A stretch of DNA of 64,000 nt from Devosia sp. (GCA_028290665.1 JAQGJK010000012.1:62001-126000); one strand, 5' to 3'; counted from the first letter of the stretch, positions 19,857 through 28,578 are shown. The notes: generated by a model not told the origin, from the letters alone. Program-made: numbers and translations.

Positions 19857-21053
19857 ATGAAAATCACCGACCTCCGCTGTGCCATCATCGGCCGGCATCC
19901 CATCGTTCGCATCGTCACCGATGAAGGGCTCTATGGCCTCGGCGAAGTGGAATACACCAAGCCGTACCTCAAGCCCTGGGTGCTGCATTTTCGCGATGCG
20001 CTGATCGGCGAGGACCCGACCGATGTCGAGCGGGTGATGCTGAAAATTCGTCAGCGCGGCAGCTTCAAGCCCTACGGGGCGGCGGTCAGCGCCATCGAGC
20101 ACGCGCTATGGGATATCGCTGGCAAGGCGGCGAATGTGCCGGTGTACAAGCTGCTCGGCGGCAAGGTGCGCGACAAGGTGCGGGTGTATAACGGCTCGGT
20201 GCGCCAGAAGCGCGCCGGCGACCGGCCCGAGGATTTTGCCGCCGACGTCAAATGGATGGCCGACCAGCCCCAGAACTTCTTCATGGTCAAGCAGGGCATC
20301 AGCTTCCATTCGAGCATGAAATCGAGTCAGCCCGATTTCCACTACGGCGTGCAGCAGCCGCCGACCTATCACGGCGCCATGGACCAGGGGCAGATCAGCG
20401 AGCACGGCTTCAACTACATGCTCGACTGCGTCATCGCGATGAAGGAAGCGCTCGGCGATAAGGTGTCGCTGGCGCTCGATTGCGGCCCGGGCTGGTTCCT
20501 CAACGACGCCATCAAGTTCGCCCGCGCCGTCGAAAAATACAATCTGATGTGGCTCGAGGACATGCTGACCGGCGACTACGTGCCGTGGGTCAATCCGCAG
20601 GCTTACCGCGAACTCACCACCTCGACGACGACGCCGATCCATACCGGCGAGCAGATCTACCTCCGCCACAACTTCAAGGAACTGATCGAAACCCAGGCGG
20701 TGCGGGTCATCGGTCCCGATCCTGCGGATATCGGCGGCATCGCCGAACTCAAATGGGTCGCCGAGCATGCCTACATGCACTCGATCATGATGGCCCCGCA
20801 CGGCACCGCCAACGGGCTGCTTGGGCTTGGGGCGCTGATCAACGTCTGCGCGACGCTGCCGGCCAACTACATCGCCTTCGAATATCCGAGCGCGTCTGAC
20901 CCGTGGTGGACCGATATCGTCATCGGGCTGCCGGAAACGATCGTGACGGATTCGCATGTCGACCTGCTCGAAGCCCCGGGCCTCGGGCTCGACATCGACG
21001 CCGAGGGCGCGAAAAAATACCTCAAGGAAGAGGATGCGGGCTTCTTCGACTGA
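19857..21053 (+). CDS. Enolase-superfamily dehydratase (second paralogue)
   Basis: 398 aa from the ATG at 19857 (MKITDLRCAIIG); the track start is a TTG five codons earlier. Ligands: Asp in LALDCGPG, Glu in MWLEDMLTG, Glu in HTGEQIYL; candidate base His in MAPHGTANG. The TGE-IYL motif is shared with the preceding gene, so the two are related in their own subgroup. The substrate is unknown. The operon appears to end at the hairpin at 21073-21095. Confidence 0.85.
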   Translation: MKITDLRCAIIGRHPIVRIVTDEGLYGLGEVEYTKPYLKPWVLHFRDALIGEDPTDVERVMLKIRQRGSFKPYGAAVSAIEHALWDIAGKAANVPVYKLLGGKVRDKVRVYNGSVRQKRAGDRPEDFAADVKWMADQPQNFFMVKQGISFHSSMKSSQPDFHYGVQQPPTYHGAMDQGQISEHGFNYMLDCVIAMKEALGDKVSLALDCGPGWFLNDAIKFARAVEKYNLMWLEDMLTGDYVPWVNPQAYRELTTSTTTPIHTGEQIYLRHNFKELIETQAVRVIGPDPADIGGIAELKWVAEHAYMHSIMMAPHGTANGLLGLGALINVCATLPANYIAFEYPSASDPWWTDIVIGLPETIVTDSHVDLLEAPGLGLDIDAEGAKKYLKEEDAGFFD

Positions 21054-21072
21054 GGCCTGCTGCTAAATTAGT

Positions 21073-21095
21073 GGGGCGCGGTCTGGCCGCGCCCC
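21073..21095. terminator. GC-rich hairpin between convergent genes
   Basis: A perfect 9-bp stem (GGGGCGCGG/CCGCGCCCC) with a 5-nt loop, 19 nt after the dehydratase stop and 24 nt from the stop of the convergent oxidoreductase. No T-run is present, so it may act as an inefficient or factor-assisted terminator in either direction. Confidence 0.5.
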
Positions 21096-21119
21096 ATGAT
21101 CTCACATCGACTTCGTGCC

Positions 21120-22211
21120 CTACCCCAGGCGGGGCACATCGAGCCAGACGCCGCCTTGCCGGGCGGATTCGTGGGCAATGATGCCGGGGATGGTGAAGTC
21201 GGAGGCGCGGACGGCGCCGATCGGCGATTTGGTGCCGCCGTCCAGCGCCGTGACGAAATCGCGGACCAGATAATATTCCGAGGTACCGTGGCCACCGGTC
21301 CTGGCTTCGGCGGGCGACTCGGGATCGACGGTGTCGCACAGCAGCGATTGCGCGCCCGGATCGGTCGGCATGGTGCGGTTGGAAAAGAACAGCCCGTCCG
21401 AGGCGTTGCCGTAACCGGCAGTGCGACCGTTCTCGATGAAGCCATTGGTACCATGGAGGCAATACCACACCAGATCAGGCCAGCGCGGCGCCACCTGGCT
21501 GCGCAGGATCTTGATGACCCGACCCTTTTCGGTCTGGAACAACGCCACTTCCATATCGAGAAAGCCCTCGCCCTCCTCATCGGGAAACCGCTTCTTGCCA
21601 GATGAAACGCCGGTGGCGCGGACGACGCGATCGTCCATCAGGGTCAGCAACGGGCCGAGCGTGTGAGCGCAATAGTGGATCGGCGGGCGGGTGTACCGCC
21701 ACTGCCGCTTGCCGGTGACCGGGTCGATCAGCCGGTCGACGATGTCGTGGAGATATTCGGCCTCGGCATAGAACACGTCGCCGATCTCGCCAGCATCGAT
21801 GCGCCGCTTCCACTCGGTGATGTAGTGAAAATAGGTGTAGTTCTCGGCCATCATGTAGAGCTTGCCCGAGCGCTTCTCGGCCGCGACGATGGCCTCGCAA
21901 TCGGCGACGGTATAGGCCTGCGTCTGCTCGCACAGCACATGCTTGCCGGCATCAAGAGCCGAGATGGTTTGCGCGGCGTGCTGCTCGATGGGGGTGGCGA
22001 TGGTGATGACATCGACGTCGCTGGCGACCAGATCGTCATAAGACAGGAAGCGGCGTGCTTCGGGGACGCCGAAATCGGCGCCGATGTCGTGGAGCACCTT
22101 CGGATCGATGTCGCAGACAGCACTGATTTCGAGCCGGGGGTGCGTTGCGAGTGCATTGACCAGCCCGTGGCCGCGCTGCAAACCGACAATACCGACTTTG
22201 TGTTTTTCCAT
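21120..22211 (-). CDS. Gfo/Idh/MocA-family oxidoreductase with altered EKP motif
   Basis: 363 aa. An N-terminal Rossmann fold (KVGIVGLQRGHG) binds NAD(P); DVITIATPIEQHAAQ and GKHVLCEQTQAY follow. In most members the last motif is CEKP, where the lysine is catalytic; here it is CEQT. The C-terminal alpha/beta domain retains EAEYLHDIVDR and PIHYCAHTLGP. These enzymes oxidise or reduce sugars and inositols or act in NAD-assisted hydrolysis. It is the 3'-most gene of the second ABC importer operon, so it probably acts on an imported carbohydrate. Confidence 0.85.
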   Translation of the reverse strand: MEKHKVGIVGLQRGHGLVNALATHPRLEISAVCDIDPKVLHDIGADFGVPEARRFLSYDDLVASDVDVITIATPIEQHAAQTISALDAGKHVLCEQTQAYTVADCEAIVAAEKRSGKLYMMAENYTYFHYITEWKRRIDAGEIGDVFYAEAEYLHDIVDRLIDPVTGKRQWRYTRPPIHYCAHTLGPLLTLMDDRVVRATGVSSGKKRFPDEEGEGFLDMEVALFQTEKGRVIKILRSQVAPRWPDLVWYCLHGTNGFIENGRTAGYGNASDGLFFSNRTMPTDPGAQSLLCDTVDPESPAEARTGGHGTSEYYLVRDFVTALDGGTKSPIGAVRASDFTIPGIIAHESARQGGVWLDVPRLG

Positions 22212-22293
22212 TTTTCTGCCTTTCAGCGGAGTGTTGAAGCGCCGTCACGAAACTGTGGCGATGGCGAGGAATGAATAAGCGAGACGGATTCTG

Positions 22294-23124
22294 TTACTGC
22301 AGGGCGCCTTGCAGCACGCCGCGTACCAACTGCCGCTGGAACACCAGATAGAAGGCGATGATCGGCACCGAGACGATCAGCGCCGCCGCCGAGAGACCGA
22401 CGACATCGGTGAGCCGCTGGCCCGAAAAGGCCGCGAGGCTGAGCGGGGCGGTCTGCAGGCGCGGGCTGTTGGCGAGCATCACCAGCGGCAGCAGGAAATC
22501 ATTCCATGACCACATGAATACCAGCACCGCGAGGGTGAGCAGCGCGGGGCGCACCAGCGGCAACAGGATCGAGCGGAAAATCTCCACACTGCCAGCGCCG
22601 TCGAGCCGGGCGGCCTCGGTCATTTCCGAGGGGATGGCGGCGAAGGCAGTGCGCATCCAGAACACGCCGAAGGCGAGGAACTTGCCGATCTGGGGCAAGG
22701 CGATGGTGCCGTAATTGCCGCGGAGGAATGGGAAGAACTCCCGGATATCGTAGTAGAGCGGCACGATCATCGCCTCCCCCGGCACCACGAGGCCGATGAG
22801 GAACAGGACGAAGATGACGTTCTTGCCGCGGAAGCGCAGCACCGCGAAGGCGTAGCCGGCGAGCGCCGACAGCACCGTGGTGCCGACAACCACGATCAGC
22901 GCGATGGCAGCGCTGTTCCACAGCGTCTGGCCGAATTTGCCCTTTGCCCAGGCGCGGTAGAAATTCTCGAGCGTCCACAGGGATGGGATTTCGATGCCCG
23001 ATATCGGCCGGCCCGAACCGTTGAAGGCGGCGAAGGCGAGTCCGAGGATGGGGAGCACAGCCAGCACTGACAGGGTGATGAGGATCAGGTGCGAGACCAG
23101 CTTTTCGGTGGTCGAGGTCTGCAT
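22294..23124 (-). CDS. Carbohydrate ABC transporter permease (MalG family)
   Basis: 276 aa, six helices, coupling motif MTEAARLDGAGSVEIFRSILLPLVRPA. Start and the stop of the upstream permease share one base (TGATG), so translation is likely coupled. Inner-membrane channel subunit of the importer with the 23124-24068 permease and the 24102 binding protein. No ATPase gene is found in this operon; it may share one such as that at 10886. Confidence 0.92.
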   Translation of the reverse strand: MQTSTTEKLVSHLILITLSVLAVLPILGLAFAAFNGSGRPISGIEIPSLWTLENFYRAWAKGKFGQTLWNSAAIALIVVVGTTVLSALAGYAFAVLRFRGKNVIFVLFLIGLVVPGEAMIVPLYYDIREFFPFLRGNYGTIALPQIGKFLAFGVFWMRTAFAAIPSEMTEAARLDGAGSVEIFRSILLPLVRPALLTLAVLVFMWSWNDFLLPLVMLANSPRLQTAPLSLAAFSGQRLTDVVGLSAAALIVSVPIIAFYLVFQRQLVRGVLQGALQ

Positions 23125-24068
23125 CAGCTCTCCCTCCGCTCGCGGGTGACGCGGCCAAGCAGCACAACCAGCGCCAGAACGATGGCGGCGATCACTGTAC
23201 CGACCGCGGCGGCCGAGCCGGCATCGGCATAGGCGAAGGCCCGGCGGTAGACTTCGAGCGCCGGCACGGTGGTCGAGGTGCCGGGGCCGCCCCGCGTCGT
23301 CGTATAGATGAGGTCGAAGCTGGATATCGCGGCGATGGTGGCGAGCATCACGGCGAGCACCAGTTCCTGGCGCAGGCCGGGGAGCGTCACCGAGAAGAAC
23401 TCCTGCACCGGCCCTGCCCCGTCGAGCCGTGCGGCTTCATACAGCGATGGCGAAATCTTCTGCACCCCGGCGATGAACATCAGCATGAACAGCCCGTAGA
23501 GTTGCCAGGCCCCGACCAGTCCGAGTGCGATCAGCGCCGTATCGAAATCGGCGAGCCAGGAGCGGGTAAGGAACCCGAGGCCCAACCGATCGAGCAGGGA
23601 GTTGAGCAGCCCCTCGGGAGCCAGAATCCAGCGCCAGGAGATGCCGACGACGACAGTCGGCACCACCTGGGGGAGGAACAGCAGGGTGCGATAAAGCCCC
23701 GAGGCGCCAAGCGCGCTGCGCGAGATCGCGGCAACCACGAGGAGGGCCAACCCGATGGCGACGCCGGCGTAGAGCAGGATCAGGACCGCGCTGTGGAGGA
23801 ATGCGCCGGCCAATTGAGCATTGGTGACGATCTCGAGGTAATTATCGAGACCGATGAACTTCTGTTCGCTGACGCCATCCCATTCGAACAGCGACAGCCA
23901 GATGGTGTGGAGCAGCGGCAGCAGCACGAACAGGCCATATGCGAACAATGCCGGCGCGAGGAACAGGGAGGAAACGAGCGTCTCGTTGCCTCCCGCTCCG
24001 GACCCGGTCGCTACATCGGCCCGGGCACGGGGGAGACCGAGCGGGGCAAGGCGGGTGGCGGCGCGCAT
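23124..24068 (-). CDS. Carbohydrate ABC transporter permease (MalF family)
   Basis: 314 aa, about six helices, coupling motif YEAARLDGAGPVQEFFSVTLPGL. Partner of the 22294 permease in a CUT1-type importer. It lies 33 nt after the binding-protein gene on the same strand. Confidence 0.92.
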   Translation of the reverse strand: MRAATRLAPLGLPRARADVATGSGAGGNETLVSSLFLAPALFAYGLFVLLPLLHTIWLSLFEWDGVSEQKFIGLDNYLEIVTNAQLAGAFLHSAVLILLYAGVAIGLALLVVAAISRSALGASGLYRTLLFLPQVVPTVVVGISWRWILAPEGLLNSLLDRLGLGFLTRSWLADFDTALIALGLVGAWQLYGLFMLMFIAGVQKISPSLYEAARLDGAGPVQEFFSVTLPGLRQELVLAVMLATIAAISSFDLIYTTTRGGPGTSTTVPALEVYRRAFAYADAGSAAAVGTVIAAIVLALVVLLGRVTRERRES

Positions 24069-24101
24069 GATTGTGGTGTTCCCCGATGGCGCCGCCGCCG
24101 C

Positions 24102-25433
24102 TTACTGCTTGTAGGCCGCTTCGACCGTGTCAGCGAACTGCTCGGGAGTGACCCGACCGGCCATCAGTTCCTGGATCGCGGCGAAGAACTTATCGCCAAA
24201 GCCCGACACCGCCACGTCCTCGAACGGCACGGTGCCGTCCTCGGCGAGCAGGATGTCTTTCGCGGCCAGAATGTCCTTGACCACTGGCGAAGCGGTGTCG
24301 GGCAGCTTGGCCGAGCCGGCGGGCAAATCGTCGAACTGGGCGAGCACCGTCGCCGATTCCGGTGAGACGAGGTGGTTGAGATAAGCCGCCGCGACATCGG
24401 GCTGCGGGCAGCTGGCGCTGATATGGAGGGGCTTCGATACGCCGCCGGTGGCGACGTGGGTATTGCCGGCCTTGGGCGGAATGGCCATGAAGCCAACATT
24501 GTCGCCCATCGCTTCGGCAACGAAGCTGGCGCTCCAATTGCCGTCGATCAGGAACACTCCATCTCCATTGACGAACTGCGCCGCCGCGTCGTCATTGCTG
24601 ATGCCGTCATAGCCGGGGGTGATGTAGCCGGCATTTACCAGATCCTGCAATTCCTTTGCCGCCTGGATATTCTCGGGCGTAACGAAGGTAGCGCCTTCCG
24701 CACCGAACACGAAATCGCGGACGGCCTGGGCACTGACGATCTGGTTTTGCACCATCTCGTAGATGAACGAGCCGGGATACTGGTTGGCGTTGCCAAAGCC
24801 AAGGCCGACTTCGCCAGCGGCCTTCGCGGCTTCGAACACGGCGAGCAGTTCTTCCCAGGTGGTCGGGACTTCGAGCCCGAGGGCGGCCAGCTTTTCGCGG
24901 TTATAATACAGGCCGATCATCTGGTACCACGGCGAGACGCTGTAGGTTTCGCCCGCGCCCCAGATGGCGCCGCCTTCGGACCATTGCGAGGTCGGGTCGA
25001 TGGCCCAGCCATATGCCTCGGCATAATCGCCGAGCGGGCGGACCAGACCGGCGCTGATCAGGACGCCATCGGTGTCGCGACCCTGATCGGCCATGACGAT
25101 ACACGGCGCATCGGGCTCGGAGAGCACGAGGCGGACGCTGGCGATCAACTCCTCATAGGATTTCTCGATCCGCTCGATGGTGATGTTCGGATATTTCTCG
25201 GTGAACGCCGCATCGAGGGCGTCAAGCGCCGCGAGCCGCGTATCCGGCTCGTTGATATAGATCGTCAGGGTGAAATCGCCGGCGGCGGTCACCGCTGCGT
25301 CGCCGGTGGCAATGGCATCCTGGCCAAAGCTTGCCAACGGGGCGAGCGCGGTGGAGCCAACAAGAGCAGCAAGAAGCGCGGTGCGCAGCGGCCGCCTGAT
25401 CTGCGAGTGCATGTAAACCAACTTGATCCCCAT
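24102..25433 (-). CDS. Carbohydrate ABC transporter substrate-binding protein
   Basis: 443 aa with a Sec-type signal peptide (hydrophobic LLAALVGSTALAPLASFGQ). Family features include ITIERIEKSYEELIASVR, DAPCIVMADQGRDTDG, TWEELLAVFEAAKAAGE and DGVFLIDGNWSASF. It delivers the substrate to the permeases downstream. The start at 25433 or the ATG at 25412 (MHSQIRR) are both possible. A near-palindrome sits about 43 nt upstream. This operon lacks its own ATPase. Confidence 0.9.
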   Translation of the reverse strand: MGIKLVYMHSQIRRPLRTALLAALVGSTALAPLASFGQDAIATGDAAVTAAGDFTLTIYINEPDTRLAALDALDAAFTEKYPNITIERIEKSYEELIASVRLVLSEPDAPCIVMADQGRDTDGVLISAGLVRPLGDYAEAYGWAIDPTSQWSEGGAIWGAGETYSVSPWYQMIGLYYNREKLAALGLEVPTTWEELLAVFEAAKAAGEVGLGFGNANQYPGSFIYEMVQNQIVSAQAVRDFVFGAEGATFVTPENIQAAKELQDLVNAGYITPGYDGISNDDAAAQFVNGDGVFLIDGNWSASFVAEAMGDNVGFMAIPPKAGNTHVATGGVSKPLHISASCPQPDVAAAYLNHLVSPESATVLAQFDDLPAGSAKLPDTASPVVKDILAAKDILLAEDGTVPFEDVAVSGFGDKFFAAIQELMAGRVTPEQFADTVEAAYKQ

Positions 25434-25475
25434 TTCTGTCTGGAAGAATAGTGTCAGAATGCGTTACGTCGTCAG

Positions 25476-25497
25476 ACTATCGCCATTTAGCGACAGT
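25476..25497. promoter_or_regulatory. Inverted repeat ACTATCGC-N6-GCGACAGT upstream of a binding-protein gene
   Basis: Two 8-bp arms matching at 7 of 8 positions with a 6-bp spacer, 43 nt upstream of the binding-protein start. It could be an operator for the nearby IclR regulator at 25972, but this is inference. Confidence 0.3.
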
Positions 25498-25566
25498 ATC
25501 ATTCAGATCACCGCTCGCGCGACTTGCGATTGATAGGCAAAGTTCATCGCAGGGCCGGGCATGAGT

Positions 25567-25896
25567 CTACAGCTCCAAGTTTCGTGTGGCGGAATTCATG
25601 ACGCTTTCGTGGAACTGTCGCACGGAAATCAGTGGCGAATGGTTCGGCATATCGACGCGGTATGCAGCCCAGTTGTGGAGCGATTTCGAGCGCGGCAGCG
25701 CGAACTGCCACCAGCGTTCTTCGATGACGCCGGCATCATGCTCGGACGAGACGAACCAGGCGCCGCGTTCGGTCTTGACGGCATCCTGCACGCCGCGCGG
25801 CGTGTGGCCGAGCAGCATAGCGCCCATGCCGCAATAGTAATCGATCAGCCTGTTGCCATCGACATCGAATAGATATGCACTGAGGAGACCAAGCAA
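25567..25896 (-). pseudogene. Remnant of a class III (glutamate-1-semialdehyde-type) aminotransferase gene
   Basis: The open frame contains AYLFDVDGNRLIDYYCGMG and AMLLGHTPRGVQDAVK, clearly the N-terminal segment of a HemL-like class III aminotransferase. It then jumps to ERGAWFVSSEHDAGVIEE, which resembles the C-terminal end of the same family. The roughly 300-residue middle with the PLP-binding lysine is absent, and the last 50 residues have no recognisable match. This points to an internal deletion and decay. Only a TTG could start it. It lies between the binding-protein gene and the divergent IclR gene. Confidence 0.6.
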
Positions 25897-25971
25897 GTGG
25901 CGAAGGTAAAGTCCATTGCGTTTCGCGAGGCGGGATTAGGAGCGCGGATTATGAAACAGGCGGGCTGAACC

Positions 25972-26754
25972 ATGGCGGTACCAAGCCGGAATCCCTACCT
26001 CGTGCTGCCAGTGATGAAAGCCCTCAAGGTGCTCGAATTCGTCGCCGAGCGAGGGCATGACGTATCGCTGACGGCGGTGTCGACGGCGCTGAAAATCCCC
26101 AAGACCACGACCTTTCGTTATCTGCAGACGCTCGCCGAAGTCGGCTTCCTCAGCCATGATGTAGTGAACGACCGCTATGCCATCGGCACGCGGTTCCGGA
26201 TGATCGCCAAGGCGGATACCAGCCTTCACACGCTGCGGCAGCTGGCGCGCGCGCCGATGATCGACCTGCAGCACGAGTTCAACGAAACCATCAACCTCGC
26301 GATCGAGGACGATGGTTCGGTGGTCTATATCGACATCGTCGAGGCGCGGCGGGCGCTGCGGTTCCAGGCGCGGATCGGTGATCGCAATCCGATGCACTCC
26401 ACCGCGCTCGGCAAGGCGATCCTCGCAGCGCTGCCGGAGGCCGAGCGCAAGGCTCGGCTCGAACGACCGCTGGCCGAGATGGCCAGCCGAACGCTGCTCG
26501 AGCGCCAGACCATCGAGCGCCAGCTCCGCCAGGTGACGAAACTCGGCTATGCGACGGAAACCGAGGAGAACGAGGACGGCGCCTTCTGCGTCGGAGCGCC
26601 GATTCTCGACGCGCGGCAGTATCCGATCGCCGCGATCAGCCTCTCGGCACCGCTGCAGCGCATCACCAAAGAGATGGCGCAGCAAGCCGGCAATCGGGTG
26701 CGCGACGCAGCGGCGGAGATTTCGCGCCTGCTGGTGCACGAACAGGGCGGCTGA
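25972..26754 (+). CDS. IclR-family transcriptional regulator
   Basis: 260 aa. N-terminal winged helix (VSLTAVSTALKIPKTTTFRYLQTLAEVGFLSHD) and IclR effector domain (INLAIEDDGSVVYIDIVEA, NPMHSTALGKAILAALPE, ENEDGAFCVGAPILDARQYPIAAISLSAP). Divergent from the binding-protein operon, with the aminotransferase remnant between, and convergent with the hydratase gene of the catabolic cluster at 26864-38029. Either could be its target. Confidence 0.92.
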   Translation: MAVPSRNPYLVLPVMKALKVLEFVAERGHDVSLTAVSTALKIPKTTTFRYLQTLAEVGFLSHDVVNDRYAIGTRFRMIAKADTSLHTLRQLARAPMIDLQHEFNETINLAIEDDGSVVYIDIVEARRALRFQARIGDRNPMHSTALGKAILAALPEAERKARLERPLAEMASRTLLERQTIERQLRQVTKLGYATETEENEDGAFCVGAPILDARQYPIAAISLSAPLQRITKEMAQQAGNRVRDAAAEISRLLVHEQGG

Positions 26755-26794
26755 GGGCTAGGGCGGCCAGAGCAAGCCGCGCGGGATGGTGAAG

Positions 26795-26864
26795 TGGTCG
26801 CCGCCAGCCGCATGCCGTTGGCGAGCGGGATGAACACCGGGTCGAGCGTGACGGTCCCCCGCAT
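26795..26864 (-). pseudogene. Possible 5' stub of a CocE/NonD-type hydrolase gene
   Basis: An ATG overlaps the hydratase stop (TGATG) and opens a frame reading MRGTVTLDPVFIPLANGMRL. The stretch VFIPLANGMRLAA resembles the N-terminus of CocE/NonD family peptidases. The similarity ends after about 24 codons and the frame then runs antisense into the IclR gene. It looks like the truncated first codons of a gene once coupled to the hydratase. The match is short, so this is tentative. Confidence 0.35.
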
Positions 26865-28525
26865 CAGCCCAGCCGGATATGCGGGATGGCTTTCTTCTCG
26901 ATCTCGTCGAGCGAGTCTGCGTAGCCGGCATCGGCATAGCGCATGACGCCGAGCGAGGTGTCGTTGGTCAGCGAAAGGTTCAGCCGCTCATCAGCGGCCG
27001 CCGTGCCATCGGCAACGAGGGTGACGCCGGCCGAGGTCATGTAGCCGGCATAGCCGCCGCCGCCCGAATGGATGACGACGAGATCGGCCTGCGATGAACA
27101 CAGCAGCATGGCGTCGAGCAACGGCCAGTCGGCGATCGCATCCGAACCGTCGGCCATGTTCTCGGTCATGATGTTGGGATGCGCCATGGCGCCGGCGTCG
27201 AGGTGGTCGCGGCTGAACGCCACGGGGCCGGCGAGTTCGCCGTTGCGCACCATATCGTTGACCTTGAGCGCCAGCGCGGTGCGTTCGCCGTGACCGAGCC
27301 AGGCGATCCGCGCCGGCAGGCCCTCGAACGGGACGTATTGCTTGGCGAGTTTGATCCAGTTGGTGACGATGGCGTTGTCGGGGAACATCTCCAGCACAGC
27401 GTCGTCGATCCGGCCGATATCGGCGGGCTCGCCCGAGAGCGCCATCCAGCGGAACGGGCCGATGGCCCGCGCGAACAGCGGGCGGAGATAGGCGGCGGTA
27501 AAAATTGGAATATCGAACGCCGTGTCGACGCCGCCATCCCGCGCCTGCGTGCGGATAAGGTTGCCATTGTCGAACACTTCGGCGCCGGCCGCCTGGAAGG
27601 CCAGCATGGCGCGGACGTGGTCGACGATCGAGGCGCGGCTCGCGGCCATCAACTGCCCCTGCCCGTCGACGCGCAGGCGTTTGACCTCGGCGAGGCTCAT
27701 GCCCTTGGGGATATAGCCATGGACGAGGTCGTGCGCGCTGGTCTGGTCGGTGACGATATCGGGCACGATGCCGCGCCGGACGATTTCGGGGTAAATCTCG
27801 GCAGCGTTGCCGACGAGGCCGATAGAGGTGGCGCGTTTTTCGCGCACCGCAGCATCGATCATGGCGAGAGCGGCGTCGAGGTCGGGGGCGATGGCTTCGA
27901 GGTAGCCGATTTCCTGCCGTTTCCGCGCCCGCTCGGCATCGACATCGATGCAGAGGATCGCCGCGCCCGCCATGCGACCGGCCAGCGGCTGCGCGCCACC
28001 CATGCCGCCGAGCCCGGCAGTCAGGATGAAGCGGCCGGCGAGCGAGCCACCAAAGCGCCGCTCGGCGATGCGCATGAAAATCTCGTAGGTGCCCTGGATG
28101 ACGCCCTGGCTGCCGATATATTGCCAGGCCCCCGCCGTCAGCCCGCCCCAGCAGATCAGGCCCTTTTTCTCGAGTTCGTAGAAAATCTTGGCCTTGGCCC
28201 ATTGGCCGACGATGTTGCAATTAGCCATGATGACCAGCGGCGCCTTGTCATGCGTCTTCAGCAGCCCGATCGGCTTGCCCGACTGGATGATGAGCGTCTG
28301 GTCCTCGTCCATGGTCTTGAGTGCGTTGACGATCGCCGCATGCGCCTGCCAGTTGCGAGCCGCCTTCCCGAGCGCCGCATAGACGATCAGCTGATCCGGG
28401 TTTTCACCGACGGCAAGGACGTTCTCCAGCAGCCGCAGCAACGCCTCCTGCCGCCAGCCCTTGGCCCTGAGTTCGGGCCCACCGGGGATCGGGAAGTTGG
28501 GATGGCGCGGGTTGGGGGTTGGCAT
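26864..28525 (-). CDS. Urocanate hydratase homologue, probably thiourocanate hydratase-type
   Basis: 553 aa, the usual urocanase length. NAD-binding and active-site segments are conserved: ENPDQLIVYAALGKAARNW, QSGKPIGLLKTHDKAP, YIGSQGVIQGTYE, TAGLGGMGGAQPLAGRMAGA, GNAAEIYPEIV and VIHSGGGGYAGYM. The segment usually reading YGQMTAGSWIYIG is CWGGLTAGAWQYIG here, a set of changes near the substrate pocket. It adds water across the propenoate-imidazole system using bound NAD. HutI and HutG are absent; the gene lies downstream of DUF917, hydantoinase-like and carbamoylase-like genes. This favours a thio- or S-methyl-thiourocanate substrate over urocanate, although plain HutU activity is not excluded. 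Confidence 0.85.
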   Translation of the reverse strand: MPTPNPRHPNFPIPGGPELRAKGWRQEALLRLLENVLAVGENPDQLIVYAALGKAARNWQAHAAIVNALKTMDEDQTLIIQSGKPIGLLKTHDKAPLVIMANCNIVGQWAKAKIFYELEKKGLICWGGLTAGAWQYIGSQGVIQGTYEIFMRIAERRFGGSLAGRFILTAGLGGMGGAQPLAGRMAGAAILCIDVDAERARKRQEIGYLEAIAPDLDAALAMIDAAVREKRATSIGLVGNAAEIYPEIVRRGIVPDIVTDQTSAHDLVHGYIPKGMSLAEVKRLRVDGQGQLMAASRASIVDHVRAMLAFQAAGAEVFDNGNLIRTQARDGGVDTAFDIPIFTAAYLRPLFARAIGPFRWMALSGEPADIGRIDDAVLEMFPDNAIVTNWIKLAKQYVPFEGLPARIAWLGHGERTALALKVNDMVRNGELAGPVAFSRDHLDAGAMAHPNIMTENMADGSDAIADWPLLDAMLLCSSQADLVVIHSGGGGYAGYMTSAGVTLVADGTAAADERLNLSLTNDTSLGVMRYADAGYADSLDEIEKKAIPHIRLG

Positions 28526-28578
28526 GATGTTGGGGTCCTAGGCGCGGCGCAAACGGGGCTGGTGTACTTGGCGGTAAG

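Noticed and set aside
26864-28525. Reading the hydratase as part of a normal histidine utilisation (hut) operon
   Set aside because: hutI, hutG/hutF and a MIO-containing hutH are missing, while thiohydantoin and carbamoyl-hydrolase genes are present; an ordinary hut pathway does not explain the neighbours.
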